DNA of 64,000 nt from Chionoecetes opilio (taxonomy: Eukaryota > Arthropoda > Malacostraca > Decapoda > Majidae): the NCBI GenBank assembly GCA_016584305.1, contig JACEEZ010001149.1, positions 2,501 through 66,500 of the forward strand, written 5' to 3'. The translations under genes were made by a program, and so were the position numbers. A model generated the notes under the pieces. It was not told where the DNA came from, ran no database searches, and saw only the letters and a program-made list of their open reading frames with translations. Within the stretch, counting starts at the first letter, position 1; every line of letters begins with the position of its first letter. This document shows, in pieces, positions 39,581-52,245 of this stretch.

Positions 39581-41175
39581 TTACGATTTAGATTTCTTTA
39601 GATTTGATAATTTTCTTTTTAAGAAGGGTGATGTCATAAACTTTACAATTGCCATCCTCTTTTGACTTGTCAGATCTGAAATATAGACCCTTACTATCCC
39701 CATGTGCATAGTGAAGAAGTAATAAAAGACAAGTAGATCAGTATCTTCTCTAATCAACGTAGTGGTGTGACGAAGAGACATTTCGACTGCAGCCTTTACT
39801 ATGTCGACATCAGCGTCACCAAGTGCGTTGATCACAGTACAACCACGTTCTGTCAGTTTATCACTTATCATGCATATAAGTCTCTGTTTATTAACATCTA
39901 CTGACAGGAGCTCCCCCTTCTTACCAGTGAATATTGTCTCAGCAGTGAAGCTGATAACAGGATTAATATTGTGCCTCCTTCTCTGATGTGTGTTATCCTT
40001 AATGGTCGGCCCTCCATCATAGCCATCAAAGACAACAGTCGAACCTGAACCATAATGCCGGATGGTGAAATCAGCATATGATTGTGCTATTTTACCAAAG
40101 CTTTTTCCATGCTGTCATGGTATTCGGTGAAGGAAAGAACCGCCAACAAGGACATAGTGCTCTGGTTTTGGTTCTGACTGTAGGATTGCACCTCCTGCTT
40201 CCTCAGTTATTTTATGCACTAATTGTGGCTTATTACCTTTTCGTAAAATGTTTGGGGCTTCAAAAAGGGCAGGAGGGAATGGGCTGAGCTCGTAACACAT
40301 AACGTCTTCCAGTGATAGTTCCTCCGTTTGAGAAACTACCATGAAACGTTGAAAAAGAAGAGTAGAGTCAATGGTTCGATCAGGAGCAACCTTGATAGCA
40401 GATTTCTGTCCAAGTGTTATGGCTTTATCCTTCCTAGTGAACGATAATTTGAAGGTAGGCTGTCCGATCATTTTCTGCATTATCTTGCATCCAACAGATT
40501 CGTATTCATGCACATTCACGCCTTCCTCAGCCACAACAGCAGTGACAATATTTCGCAATGAAGAGTCTGGTGAAAAAGGTGAATCTATGGAAAGTTTTGA
40601 ACTGATCTCCTCCAGATCAGCAGCATCCCTATTCATCCTTGCCTCTGTCAAATCCTTGTGCTGTTCAGATGTCATGTATGACAGGTTTGTGAACTCTTGC
40701 ATTTCGATGTTGTACTCTGCTGTAATTGGGCTTGACATGGTCCAGAGGGCCCTCTGATTTTCAGACATTCCACTTCCATATGTCATACCGCCACTGGTCT
40801 TCAATGACCTCATCAGTGTCGTCTCGATGACTAGATCCCCACTGAGCCCTGCCCATAACTTGCTGCTGCGACGGATGACATGAAAACCTTGTTCGAATTT
40901 TTTTAATACTTCTGGGTGATTGATGTGAAGATTACCCATGTCTTGGACATAGAAATAAGCTGACTTCAAGTAATTGTAATGTCCAGCTGCAGCAAATATC
41001 GGCAAACAGTCAGAAACACCTCGAAGGTGCATCACCCACGAACCTGTTTGATCAGCATTTATCAGTGACCTAGCAACCTTTACCATGCCTTGGTAATTCA
41101 GCCACAGCTGACTTGTCTTGGACCGAGCACTTAGTTCCATCTTCTTTGCCCGCAGTTCTTCGTATATTTTACCAA
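39581..41175 (-). pseudogene. Second PIN/FEN1-like nuclease-family gene relic
   Basis: A long frame opens before the ATG at 41140 (EELRAKKM) and runs to 40115: QLWLNYQGMVKVARSL, FEQGFHVIRRSSKLWAGLSG, LVIETTLMRSLKTSGGMTYG, EYESVGCKIMQKMIGQ, KVAPDRTIDSTLLFQRF, ELSPFPPALFEAPN, GGSFLHRIP. After a frameshift near 40115 it continues with VVFDGYDGGPTIKDNTHQRR (about 39985-40035), RGCTVINALGDADVDIVKAA and LIREDTDLLVF (39727-39760), where D and DADVD/EDTDLL mark PIN-type acidic sites. It stops near 39581; the usual Cys-rich C-terminus is missing. The layout matches invertebrate proteins I remember as unnamed hypotheticals. It belongs to a different branch from the gene at 11416-15030, since VFDGY replaces VFDRY and DADVD replaces HEEADT. 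Role inferred as for that gene. Confidence 0.72.
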
Positions 41176-41834
41176 GTGTCTCACTTGGTCTTCACAAGTT
41201 TCTTTACCATTCACAAGTGTTGTATACTTGCTTCAGACTCTTCAACCATTGCTGCGAATCCAGGTTTTTTTTTTTTTTTTTTTCTCCCGGTGCCACATAC
41301 TTCACCAATGACAATTTAACCCCTTTTGTTGAATTCATTGAACCATAAAACCTAGGGTTAGACACAAAAATTAGCTTTCTAGGTTGCATATCCATTGAGA
41401 TACAGCCACCGTAAACTCCCAGTAGCCATGTCGGACGCCATCTTGAAAACAATATATTTCTGGAAGCAGGATTTTACTAGATTTTTAGTATGTTATTAAG
41501 CATATTCAGATGTAGTAGAATCCGTTAAAAAAACATTTTGTATCCATTTTTGTTGGGTTAGGTGGTTATTTTTAATATATTTACCCGTCTATACTTCCTT
41601 CCGGGTATGTTGATGCTCCAGTAAGGTGATCTCAGGTAACGCATCTCACCATCCACCTTTCCGTTAACCGTGAAATACCTGCCTCGTCGCTTGGGAATCT
41701 GGCCTTATATTTGTCCTCCGTTGAGATACACTAGTCCTATACAAACCAACACAACCAGATCCTCTCTCCACTTTTTCCAACGAGCATCCAACCTCCATAC
41801 ACCTCCAACCATTTATTCAAGTGTGGATAATGTA
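41176..41834. other. Intergenic; possible edge of the nuclease relic
   Basis: Contains a T run at 41265-41283 and the words ttagctttctagg and catcttgaaaac. No inverted end could be matched across 39.5-41.8 kb, so the element boundaries are unknown. Confidence 0.4.
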
Positions 41835-41969
41835 GATCGATAGATATAGATAATTTATTGACCACAATTCATAAAAGTTGTTCTACAACGCATTATCAAT
41901 TAAATGGTCCACAAAATTGTTTTTACAGTAAACTTTACAAAAACTCTTTTTCTCACATACGCGCATATA

Positions 41970-42007
<38 letters not shown>
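41835..42007 (-). mobile_element. LINE 3' tail fragment with (TATC)n-type tail
   Basis: The reverse complement of 41835-41872 matches the 3' end of the LINE at 21121-23384 (TTTATGAA, then TGTGGTCAATAAATTATC). Its own tail lies at 41835-41850 as gata units. A separate (TATC)n tract follows at 41971-42007. Only the 3' UTR survives. Confidence 0.7.
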
Positions 42008-42130
42008 TTATGCATAGGCCTCTTGGAGTCTTGGTGTTACAGTTGCCATAGATATACGTGAGAAAATAACAAGCCGCGGTTATTCTTGTATTCTTTAACA
42101 TCCCGATATATATAATGAGATGCGTATGCT

Positions 42131-42203
<73 letters not shown>
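42131..42203. repeat. (TC)n microsatellite
   Basis: Dinucleotide tract with one TTTC break, followed by about 240 unassigned bases. Confidence 0.96.
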
Positions 42204-42208
<5 letters not shown>

Positions 42209-42439
42209 CACGCCGTAGCATCATTAAAACTTTTACAACAAAAGGTATATTTTTTTGTGGAGTTTATAGGTCACGTCTGAAAATGAAGTGCACGTGCATA
42301 TTAACAAGAAAAAGGGACCAACTTTAGTGGCTTTAACATTTACTTAAAGTCTTAGTTCGCCGGTGTTTTCAGAGTGCCTTTTAAACGACATAAAGGACGT
42401 AAGTGTGTGGCTTTTAAATGACCGTAAGGTTGGGCGGAG

Positions 42440-42600
42440 AGAGAGAGAGAGAGAGAGAGAGATTGATTGATTGATTGTTTATTAGGCTTAACATAACATA
42501 CATAAAGTTGATTATTACATTAATAATTATATACAAGCCGCGGTCCATTGAGCCGAGACTCTTTATGGACCTGATGCCTTAGATTTTTTTTAAATTACAA
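42440..42600 (-). mobile_element. LINE 3' end with (TCAA)n tail and compound hairpin
   Basis: (GA)n at 42438-42461 merges into gattgattgattg, the tail on the opposite strand. AATAAA-like sequence follows (TTTATTAGGC on the plus strand). About 80 bases inward the stem GGTCC (about 42544) pairs with GGACC (about 42569), with GAG/CTC inside. It has the same plan as 5639-5761 and 10160/15791-15824. No coding remains nearby. Confidence 0.7.
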
Positions 42601-42712
42601 CAGTCGTGGAAACGTGTGGACTTTAGTATCGAATATGTTATAAAAAAAATGATATATAAATATGGGTTCATTTAAATTGTTATAATAAAAAAAATAAAAA
42701 AGTAATAATAAT

Positions 42713-42746
<34 letters not shown>

Positions 42747-43430
42747 GTAATAAATTCTAATAATATAAAAAAATATAAAAATGATAATGATAGCTATATT
42801 TGAATAGACGGAGTCATGATGACAGTTAAAGCAAAATATTGATAAGAATAAACATGATAATAACGTAATATTGCAATATATATGTAATAATGAGAACAGT
42901 GATAGCAATAACAATAATGATAACAGAAACAATATTAGTATGATAGAGGTATTAAGAAGAGAAGGAGAGAGAGAGAGAGAGAGATATTAGCGCGCGCAAG
43001 CCGACCGGGCACGGTGTTATACAGCTCCTGACAAATTCAAGCTTTTCCTAGGAAAACTGAGCCACTTCACTGCGCAGATTTGACCATCTGTCGGTAACGA
43101 TTTCTGATCCCCGGGGATAAAAAATTCATACAACAAACCAAAGACAAAAATAATGGGGTTTTTTCCTCAACCAAAAAAGTCAACTGCCATCCCTCCTTCA
43201 AATACCCCGAGACTCCCTGTCAACCCCGAATCACCTACACCCTATACAGTGCCCCCGCGCTCGCCACCCACACACCATCCCCCACTTTTGATTCCTCTAT
43301 CATCGCTACATTCTTTTTTCCATTTTTTCCTCCCATTCTCTACTATACTGCCCCCTTTTCCTGGAGGATCTGCAAGAGAACTAAATTTGGGGTAAATAAC
43401 CCACCACCCTTTTTCTTTTTGCATAAAAAC
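42601..43430. other. AT-rich region with (TAA)n, then GC-rich spacer
   Basis: (TAA)n at about 42706-42748, AT-rich sequence to 42960, short (GA)n at 42966-42984, then unassigned sequence. No supported gene. Confidence 0.5.
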
Positions 43431-44090
43431 AGTACTCCCTCCCCCCCCTCCCTACCCCCTCCCCCTCCTTGTTGACAAGCACCACTGCACGTCACCGCCG
43501 CCCCCCACCACCCCCCCGTAATTTGTACCCCTCACACCACACCCCCGTGACTCGCGTGCCCTGCACCCCACCACCCGTGACTGCCCCCTCGTCACACCTC
43601 CCCCCCGTGACTGCCAACCTCGTCACACCCCCCCCGTGACTCCCAAACCCTCGTCACATCACCCCCCCGCGATGCCCCCTCGTCCACCCACCACCCGCCT
43701 GCCACCTCGTCACACCACCCCCCGGACTGCCACCTCGTCACACCTCCACCCGGACTCCCCACCTCGTCACACCCCCAACCCGTGACTGCCACCTCGCCCC
43801 AAACCCTCCACCCGTGACTGCCACCTCGTCCCACCACCCCCCGTGACTGCCACCCCCGTACACCTCCCCCCTGACTGCCACCTGTCACACCTCCCCCTGC
43901 TGCCACCTCGCAAAACCCCACCACCCGTGACGCCCCCCTTGTCACACCCCACCCGTGACGGCCACCCGGATCCCCCTCGTCACACCCCACCCGGGGCTGC
44001 CCCCTCGTCACACCCCCACCCGTGATGCCCCTCGTCACACCACACCCGTGCTGCCCCCCTCCACACCTCCCCGGATATGCGGGAGATGTG
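43430..44090. repeat. C-rich degenerate minisatellite
   Basis: Repeats of a unit of about 25-30 bp containing cccgtgactgccacctcgtcacac. Unit lengths vary by single bases, usually within C runs, which looks more like uncorrected homopolymer error than true divergence. Gly-rich minus-strand frames are artefacts. Confidence 0.75.
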
Positions 44091-44399
44091 AGTCACCGCC
44101 ATCATTGCACGCCCCACAGGTCCCCTGGATCGCCCCCTTTTAGATGGTTTAGGGCTTGGGGCAAAAAAACCGCCAAACGGAAGTCATTCCCTTACGATGC
44201 AGTTGACTGCCCCAACATCGTTCAACCACCGTGTCGGCTAAAACCCAAAAAAACCTTTGACTGCGGTGGGTCAGCGCTTTGGTAGGCTGCGGATATCTCT
44301 GCCCCTGTGGTCTACCAGGAAGCCGTGCAGCCCTTCCACAGGGGTTGCTAACATCTCTAAATCCCCTCTGTAGTATTCTGATCTGACTAGCAGATCTGC

Positions 44400-45420
44400 T
44401 AAATTAGACCCTGGGAACTCGTGGGAAACCCGGGCAGCAAAGAGGGAATCGCCAGGAAAAAAAAACATCATCAATTACTTCAACCACCTCTCTCCCCCTG
44501 GCAGAAGAGGGACGTTTTTGTTACCGCCCGGGGACTTCTTGTAACATCTGTCCACAAGATCAAGCATAGAAAAAATCGACGAAAGGGTCGATCGCTACCC
44601 CCGCTATACCAACAGAATCGAGAGGAGTGGAATAGAAAAAGTAGCAACAAATAAGAAAACAGAAAATTGGGATTTCAACAACCCCAAACAACTAAGGTAC
44701 CAACACTCATCCGTCTGGCCCCAAAGGCCTCGCCTCGGGCTACTACTACATCTGCTGCTCCCCGGCTGTCCTAATTGGCTGCTCCGACTACTATATCCCG
44801 GTCACTGGATCCATCTCCCAGACCCCGGCTACTACCACCAAGCTACTTCCACCCCACCTCCATCCCGCCTTTTGCTGGGGTGTCCAGGCCTCTGTCCCAG
44901 CCCCGGGAACTCCATTAGAAAAACGGGGCAACAGAAAACAATAAAAGAAATACAGGCCAAATACAAAAAAATTTTTCGGTAATCTGCCCCATCCCCCCAC
45001 ATCCCATAACCAGGATAAGCCTTCTGCCAACACTGCAGGCGCAAGGGGCACTCTAAAAACAACTGCCTACTAAAAATTTAAAGTGCAGCATTGTCTACGT
45101 ACGGACATTCTGTTAAAGAGTGTCATACTGCATCACGCAGGAGAGACAAGAAGGGTTTTCTTTGACAAGACTCAACCGATCGGCACAGCAACGCCCCCCT
45201 TTGTTCGGGACACTCACCCGCTCCTACTCCTCTTCTCCTACTCCTTCTCTCCGTCACCCAGCCTATCCCCAACAATGGGCTTCAGCTTCGCATCAGGACA
45301 ATAACCCACACACCCAACCATCCCCTTCCCCCTGACCAGGGCCCAATCAAACACTCACCCCGCCGACCCCCTAGTCAACGGCCCCTGGAACTAGGCCCCA
45401 GTAAGTCCCGCGACCACATC
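44400..45420 (+). pseudogene. LINE ORF1 (gag-like) with CCHC zinc knuckles
   Basis: At 45021-45071 one frame reads AFCQHCRRKGHSKNNC, a clear C-x2-C-x4-H-x4-C knuckle. A second, frameshifted one (QHC, then GHSVKEC) lies at about 45085-45142. Such knuckles bind the element RNA. The sequence before and after is Pro/Ser-rich and basic but cannot be followed in one frame. The start is not identifiable. Confidence 0.5.
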
Positions 45421-45479
45421 CCCACATATCTGCCAAGTCGAGGTCTCCAAACCAACATCGGGCCCTGATTAAACACTCA

Positions 45480-48095
45480 CTGATCCCTAAACCCCCGAAT
45501 CGTTGCGGCAGTAGAGACCTTCCTCAAAATCAATCCCAGACAACTTTGGACAGATAAATGGATATAGGGGGGTGGCATCGACGCGAAGGACACGCGGGCC
45601 CTTTTGGTGGTATCGCTGTCCCTTTCACAAGAATCTGTGGGTTCCAGCCCTTGAATCACTCTCCCAAAAACCCTGGAGATGATTTTTTCAAAATATGGAC
45701 TCACCTAAAAAGCGCTATCTCTGTGTGTATGCAAACCGCCCACAGTGGCGGGGGAGGGAGCCTATTGAGTATCTCACACTCACCTGGATGACCGTTCACA
45801 ACACCCCTGGGGCACGTTGTCTCATAGGCGAATGAACCAAAATTAGTTGCAAGATCCTTTGATGTTCCCACATGTATGGTCTAACAAACCAAGTTGATTT
45901 CCCCCACACACTTTCCGGATCATCACTTATCCTGTCATCAGTGATCTCCCAGACAGGGGGCGTCACCTGTTCACCTCTCGGGCTTGGATATCAGATCACA
46001 TGGCGTCCTAAGTACAATACGGGTTGCGCTCAGAGGGATCCCCCATCACACGCCCCAAGGCTGGGGGGCAGAGCAGACGGAGGTCTATGTGCCCTGCAAC
46101 AAAAAACCCGGGGGCACCATTCTCGCAATGATGTAATCACAGGTAACACATTCACACGTACTCTTTTAACTCCAGAAGAAAAATGTGCCCAAACCAACTT
46201 AAACCCGCCAAAACCCCTTGCAAGCCCCGGGTTTGGTTACCAATGTAGGATGGTTGCTGATGAAAAAAATCGTGCCTGGCGGCTCTACTCACGCCATCCA
46301 ACCACCCTAACAAGGAGCGCTACGCACCTTGGCAGCAATGAAAGAAATCCAAAAATGGGCTCACGACGCTGGCAAAACCCCAAAACCAAGCTCAGTGGTT
46401 TCAGGGGTAATAAGTCCTGGTGGGGGCCCCACTTAAAAAACCAACAAGGGCTGACAACTGACAACCATACCTCCCCTATTCAAATTTACGGCACAGCGGC
46501 CACCAAGAACAAGGACAAGGCCGAGGTACTCGCGACATTTTTTTTTAACAAAAGACAGTACCTGATCCCCCGGTTTCCCTCCCCCTGTGCCCATCTTTAC
46601 CAATGCCAGCCTTTCTAAATTCATTTTAACTAGTGAGGAAGTTCACCCACTTTAGTTTAGGGCGGAAGAAGGCCTTGGGCCCAGACAACATTTTGCCTTC
46701 ATATCCTCAAACGCTGCGCCCTCATAGCAAAGCCCCCTTTTTTACTTCTTTCAGCACTGCCTCACTACTGGAAAAGGGGGCCCCCCTGTGCAAGGCTGCC
46801 AGAGGTGGGGCAATACAAAAAAGGAAAAAAAACTGACCCCAAAAACTCTGGCCCCTCTCCCCTTTTTTCAGTTCTTGGCAAAACGCTGGGGAAACTATAA
46901 TTTCCGAAAGATATCGTCTTTCTTCACATCACACCACCTTCTTAAATCAAGCAATTTGGCTTCCGGCAAACGGTCAGCGGCCCCCCACCTATTGCTCCAT
47001 TGTCCCCCATGGGATAAACTCTTTACCAAAGAAAGGGCACATACTCTTGCCCTTTACTTGCGGGAGATTTGACAGGGGGTGGGTCCACGGGCCTCATCCC
47101 AAATGAACAGTTTGGGTGCCGCGGGCATCTGCTGCCCTCTACAAGACTACCTCGGGGCAGATTTCTCAGAGTGGTGGTGACGGGCAAAACCCCAGAGGAA
47201 AAACCCGACTTTCCAGCGTCCCAAGGGTAGTGGCTCGGCCCCCCCTCTGGAAGTATTCTTCAAAGACTTGCTCCAGCTCATCCCAGAGGGACATGCATTG
47301 CCCGATGACTGCACCCTTACATTCCCCCCGCGACAGTGGGGATAAAACCCCACGACGTCGCCCCATAAATCAGTCCTCCAAACCGTCATCTCATGGGGGC
47401 GTCGATGGGAAATGGATCTCGCTCCAAAAAAACCCGGCGATGCCATCTCCCGACGACAACTCCTCCTGATCCCCATCCCTACCATCTTTCTGGGGGGGAG
47501 GCCGGTGCCCCTGCAGAGTCCATCTCCCTACTTGGGGTGGAAGTGAATAGCGTCCTGACCCTTTACCGACCACATCCCAAACCCTCGCAAAGGGAAAACC
47601 GCCTGGAATTAGCTGTGTCCGGGTGTCTCACACCTTCTTGACTCCCCAAAGGGGTCACCACCTTTTATGCAGCTCAAGTCCGTCCCCTTTTGGAGTACCC
47701 CCTCTCACGTGGTCTTCTGCCCCCCTTCGACCTGGCCTTCTTTCAAGGTAAGGCCCACCCAACGGTTTAAAACTCTGAAGGGTCGCAGGACCCGTTTCCC
47801 CTCCTCGCAAAACCCCTTTCGCACTCGGGACGTACGGGCTGTGCGTCGTTTACAAACAACACACAGCATGTCCCCCCTTGGGTGCTCTCCGACATCCCTG
47901 TGCAAAACCACCGCCACACCACACGAATGCTGCTACCGGGGCCATCAACTGATCGTCCCTTTTGCCAAAGGGGAAACCCCCTGCTTCTTTTCCCTTTCCC
48001 CCACACAAGAATTGGAAACCGCATGGGACAGCAGACACAGCTTCCTCACCTCGCACTCCCGACTTTTAAAAGTGCTGTAAGCTTGGATAAAACAG
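45480..48095 (+). pseudogene. LINE ORF2: endonuclease + reverse transcriptase, many frameshifts
   Basis: Endonuclease pieces: FGGIAVPF near 45.6 kb, VYGLTNQVDFPHT near 45.87 kb and SSVISQTGGVTCSPLG near 45.93 kb, matching the GLTNxVxFPT and DPVISDLP blocks of jockey-like endonucleases. The linker gives TKNKDKAEVLATFFF (46.5 kb). RT pieces: RKKALGPDNILPS (46.66 kb) and RKISSFFTSHHLL (46.9 kb), then weak matches to the catalytic region around 47.1-47.35 kb. C-terminal pieces near 47.5-48.09 kb include LSLKTAI-like and LPTFKSAVSLDK blocks. Not functional as sequenced; whether the genome copy is intact is open because the errors look technical. Confidence 0.68.
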
Positions 48096-48115
48096 CCATA
48101 GTATAAGTACCTCCT

Positions 48116-49132
48116 GTAAACCTGTAAACCCCGCTTAATTCAACATGTCTATATATATTTTAGTAGTAGTGAAAAATAAAATGAAAATTAAATAAACACA
48201 TGTACATTAAAAATTTATTTAGTAGGAAAAAGTGAATTAGAGAAATAAATTTAGAAAGTAACCCCTTATTAAGCTAGGAAAAATCTCACATTTCCCAAAG
48301 TCAAAAATAGTTTTTCAGTAGTCCGCTGAAGCTCCTGACTGTAAAAACCCATAAGAATAAAGGGAAAAAAAAAAAAAAAAAGAGAGAGAAAAGAAGGGGG
48401 AAGAGAGAGAGGAGGGGGAGAGAGAGAGAGAAGAGAGAGAGAAAAGAGAGAGGGAGAGAGAGAGAGAGAGAGGGGAGAGAAGAGAGAGAGACGGTTTTTG
48501 AAAAAGTACATCGTAAAAAAAAAGAAAGATAGGAAATAGGAAGGGAAAAAAAAACAAAGATAGGGGGAAACAACAAAAAAAAAGGGAGGGGAAGAGATAA
48601 AACAAAATACAAGCAAAAACGAAAAAAATAAATAGGGAAAAGGAGGATAGCAAAGTGATGGTGAGATAGCAAGAAAGAAAAGGGAAGATTTAAGGTAAGG
48701 TTTTTATAAAAAAAAATTGTAGAATGATAATTTGGGTTTTAAAAAAAAAGGAAAAAAAGGGAAAAAAAAATGAATCAAAAATTAAAAAATTATGAAAATT
48801 CTGGTTTTCAGAAAAATGTTAAAAAAAAAACGAGAAATAAAAAACACAAAATTTAAGGGGGAACTAGCCAAAATTCTAGATAATAAAAAAAGGAAAAAAA
48901 AAAAGAGGTAATTATTACGACATGAAAAAAAGATTAATAGAAAGGGATAGTTTAAAGAGAAAAAAATAATGAACAGAAAAGGGAAAACTGAACTTTAAGG
49001 TAAAAACCCTAATAAGCCAAGGGGGGGCAGTGTTTTGGCACCTTTAAAAAGGGGTGTCTGGCGGGAATCTAGAGGAGAGAGGGGAGAGAGGAGAGGGAGA
49101 GAGGGAAAAGAGGAGAGAGGAGAGAGAAAAAA

Positions 49133-49165
<33 letters not shown>

Positions 49166-49305
49166 GAGAGAGGGGAGAGAGAGAAGGGGAAGAGAGGAGA
49201 GAGAAAAAAAAAGAAAAAGAGAGAGAGAGAGAGGAGAGGGAGAGAAGAGAGGGAGAGAAAGGAGAGAGAGGGGAGAGGAGGAGAGAGAGAGAGAGAAAAA
49301 AAAGT
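48116..49305. repeat. A/GA-rich low-complexity region
   Basis: Purine-rich blocks: aaaaa/gagaga at 48361-48500 and 49070-49305, separated by A-rich sequence with many A runs of 6-10. No gene. Long frames on either strand are artefacts. Confidence 0.85.
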
Positions 49306-49530
49306 ATGATACTTTGGTATCAAAAGACGGAACATTACGAGCTTGACTCAATCTTGTGAATAAATAAATAGGTAAATACAAAAGGTAAATATAAATAGTT
49401 AGATACAAAAGGTAAATACAAATATGTAAACACAAATAGGCAAATAGATATAGGTCAATACAAATAGATCAATATGGAGGTAGGTCAACACAGGTCTATG
49501 TCAGTCCAGGCAGGCTGTGTGTGGCCTGAC

Positions 49531-49612
49531 CTTTGGGTAGTGTGGCGAGGGCCGTGGCGGTGAGGGGCGCCAGCAGGAGTACCAGGGTGACCATGGCGCC
49601 CCACCCTACATC
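49531..49612 (-). CDS. Candidate signal-peptide first coding exon (host gene?)
   Basis: On the minus strand the acceptor CTGTGTCTTGCAG ends just before 49612, an 18-base untranslated stretch follows, then an ATG at 49594 in a strong context (GGCGCCATGG). The peptide MVTLVLLLAPLTATALA is a textbook secretion signal with a small-residue cleavage site, followed by TLPK. A possible donor G|GTCAGG ends the exon at 49531, after one base of a codon; its consensus is weak. Without splicing the frame stops at 49496 after 33 codons. A phase-compatible exon lies at 37771-37660 on the same strand. No family recognised. Confidence 0.4.
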
Positions 49613-49639
49613 CTGCAAGACACAGGGTGACCCGTTAGT

Positions 49640-50185
49640 ACTGCAGCAGGCGGTGAAGGAGGGGTGAAGGTGAGGTGAAGGAAGGGTGAAGGAGGGGTGA
49701 AGGAGGGGTGAAGGAGGGGTGAAGGTGAGGTGAAGGAGGGGTGAAGGAGTGGTGAAGGAGGGGTGAAGGAGGGGTAAAGGAGGGGTGAAGGTGAGGTGAA
49801 GGAGGGGTGAAGGAGGGGTGAAGGGGAGGTGAAGGAGGGGTGTGAAGGAGGGGTGAAGGAGGGGTGAAGGAGGGGTGAAGGTGAGGTGAAGGAGAGGTGA
49901 AGGAGGGGTGAAGGAGGGGTGACGGAGGGGTGAAGGAGGTTTGCAGAAGGGATGAAGGTGAGGTGAAGGAGGGGTGAAGGAGGGGTGAAGGAGGGGTGAG
50001 GGAGGAGTGAAGGAGGGATGAAGGAGAGGTGAAGGAGGGGTGAAGGAGGGGTGAAGGAGGGGTGAAGGTGAGGTGAAGGAGGGGTGAAGGAACGGTGACG
50101 GAGGGTTGCAGGAGGGGTGAAGGAAGGGTGAAGGAGGGGTGAAGGAGAGGTGAAGGAGGGATGCAGGAGGGGTGAAGGTAAGGTT
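49640..50185. repeat. 11-bp minisatellite
   Basis: Nearly 50 copies of ggtgaaggagg with variants (gtgaggtgaagg, gatgaagg). It lies just upstream (minus strand) of the candidate signal exon. The 241-codon minus-strand frame through it is repeat-driven. Confidence 0.95.
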
Positions 50186-51353
<1,168 letters not shown>

Positions 51354-51741
51354 TGTAATACATATATATATATATAATTATGCATATATCTTTCCTGCTA
51401 TGTTCCTCCGTGAGAACCAGTGATAGCTTGCACTCCCTAAGCTCGAGCCAAGTAGGTCACAGGACAAATGCTACAGCTATCAACAGTAAGTTTAGGTTCA
51501 ACGACCCGTGTACCGGAGGAGACGAGAGGCCAGAATCACGAGAGGAGAGACAGAACATCTCGGATCTCCACGCTACCAAGAGGCACCTCTGAAGCGTGCA
51601 TCCGAGACTCCCTGACTGGTCACTACATAATTGGTTGTAAATATTAAGTGTTCCTTAACGGACTTACAATAAATGTGTAAAAACCTGAAGTACCATTTTA
51701 ACTCAGCCAACTAAGTCTCTACAAATATACAGACTTATACA
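51354..51741 (+). repeat. 5' LTR of a Gypsy-type retrotransposon
   Basis: About 388 bp from TGTAATAC to CTTATACA, with the short inverted ends TGTA/TACA. It has an AT-rich 5' part, an AATAAA signal at 51668-51673 and a primer-site-like sequence immediately after it. The right LTR is not in the window, so the left boundary is inferred from the TG start only. Confidence 0.6.
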
Positions 51742-51758
51742 TGGTGGCATAAGCGGTG
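51742..51758 (+). promoter_or_regulatory. Primer-binding-site-like sequence
   Basis: TGGTGGCATAAGCGG begins right after the LTR end. TGG complements the CCA end of a tRNA, as expected for minus-strand priming. I cannot name the tRNA. Confidence 0.5.
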
Positions 51759-52245
51759 TTAAGATACCCCAAGCTGTCTACAAGCAACACTACCAGCCTC
51801 TACAAGAGATTACCAACCTCCGGCCATTCTACAGCTTTCCACGTCTACGAAGATTATACGTCGATCTTCATCAAGCAAGTATAACCACAACCAGCCAGTG
51901 ACAACCATCTTCAACCAAGCAACTACTACTACTATTGTAATGCCAGCATTATACCTCTTATATATATATGTTTTAGCAACTGGTTAGTTTTTATTCTGGG
52001 CTGGGTGAAGCCGCGTACGGTGGGAGAGTGGAAATTTCCCCAAAATCAGGAATCTCCCCAATCATGGAAAAGTACCGATCACGTGACAACCCCACGCTTC
52101 TCTCTTTTCCCTCCTTCCCCTAGCCCCGCCCCTTTCATTCTTTCATAGGCTGGATATAGCGGGAACTTCTCTCAAACCAATGGAGAGATCTTAAGTTTGA
52201 CGTATGACAAGAAACGCGAGTCTTTTTTTTTATAATTAAATTATT

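Larger units (their letters stand above)
44400..48115 (+). mobile_element. Jockey-like LINE in low-quality sequence
   Basis: Pieces of a complete LINE occur in order: ORF1 zinc knuckles near 45.02-45.14 kb, endonuclease 45.48-46.06 kb, linker 46.14-46.6 kb, RT 46.63-47.56 kb, and a C-terminal region to about 48.09 kb, followed by an A-rich end. No frame stays open for more than about 100 codons in the coding parts, and the breaks are mostly single-base changes in C, G or A runs. Family pieces resemble LINEs I remember from decapod genomes annotated as jockey. Confidence 0.75.

Noticed and set aside
43592..44038. Gly-rich minus-strand protein
   Set aside because: Produced by the C-rich tandem repeat in poor sequence; no domain.
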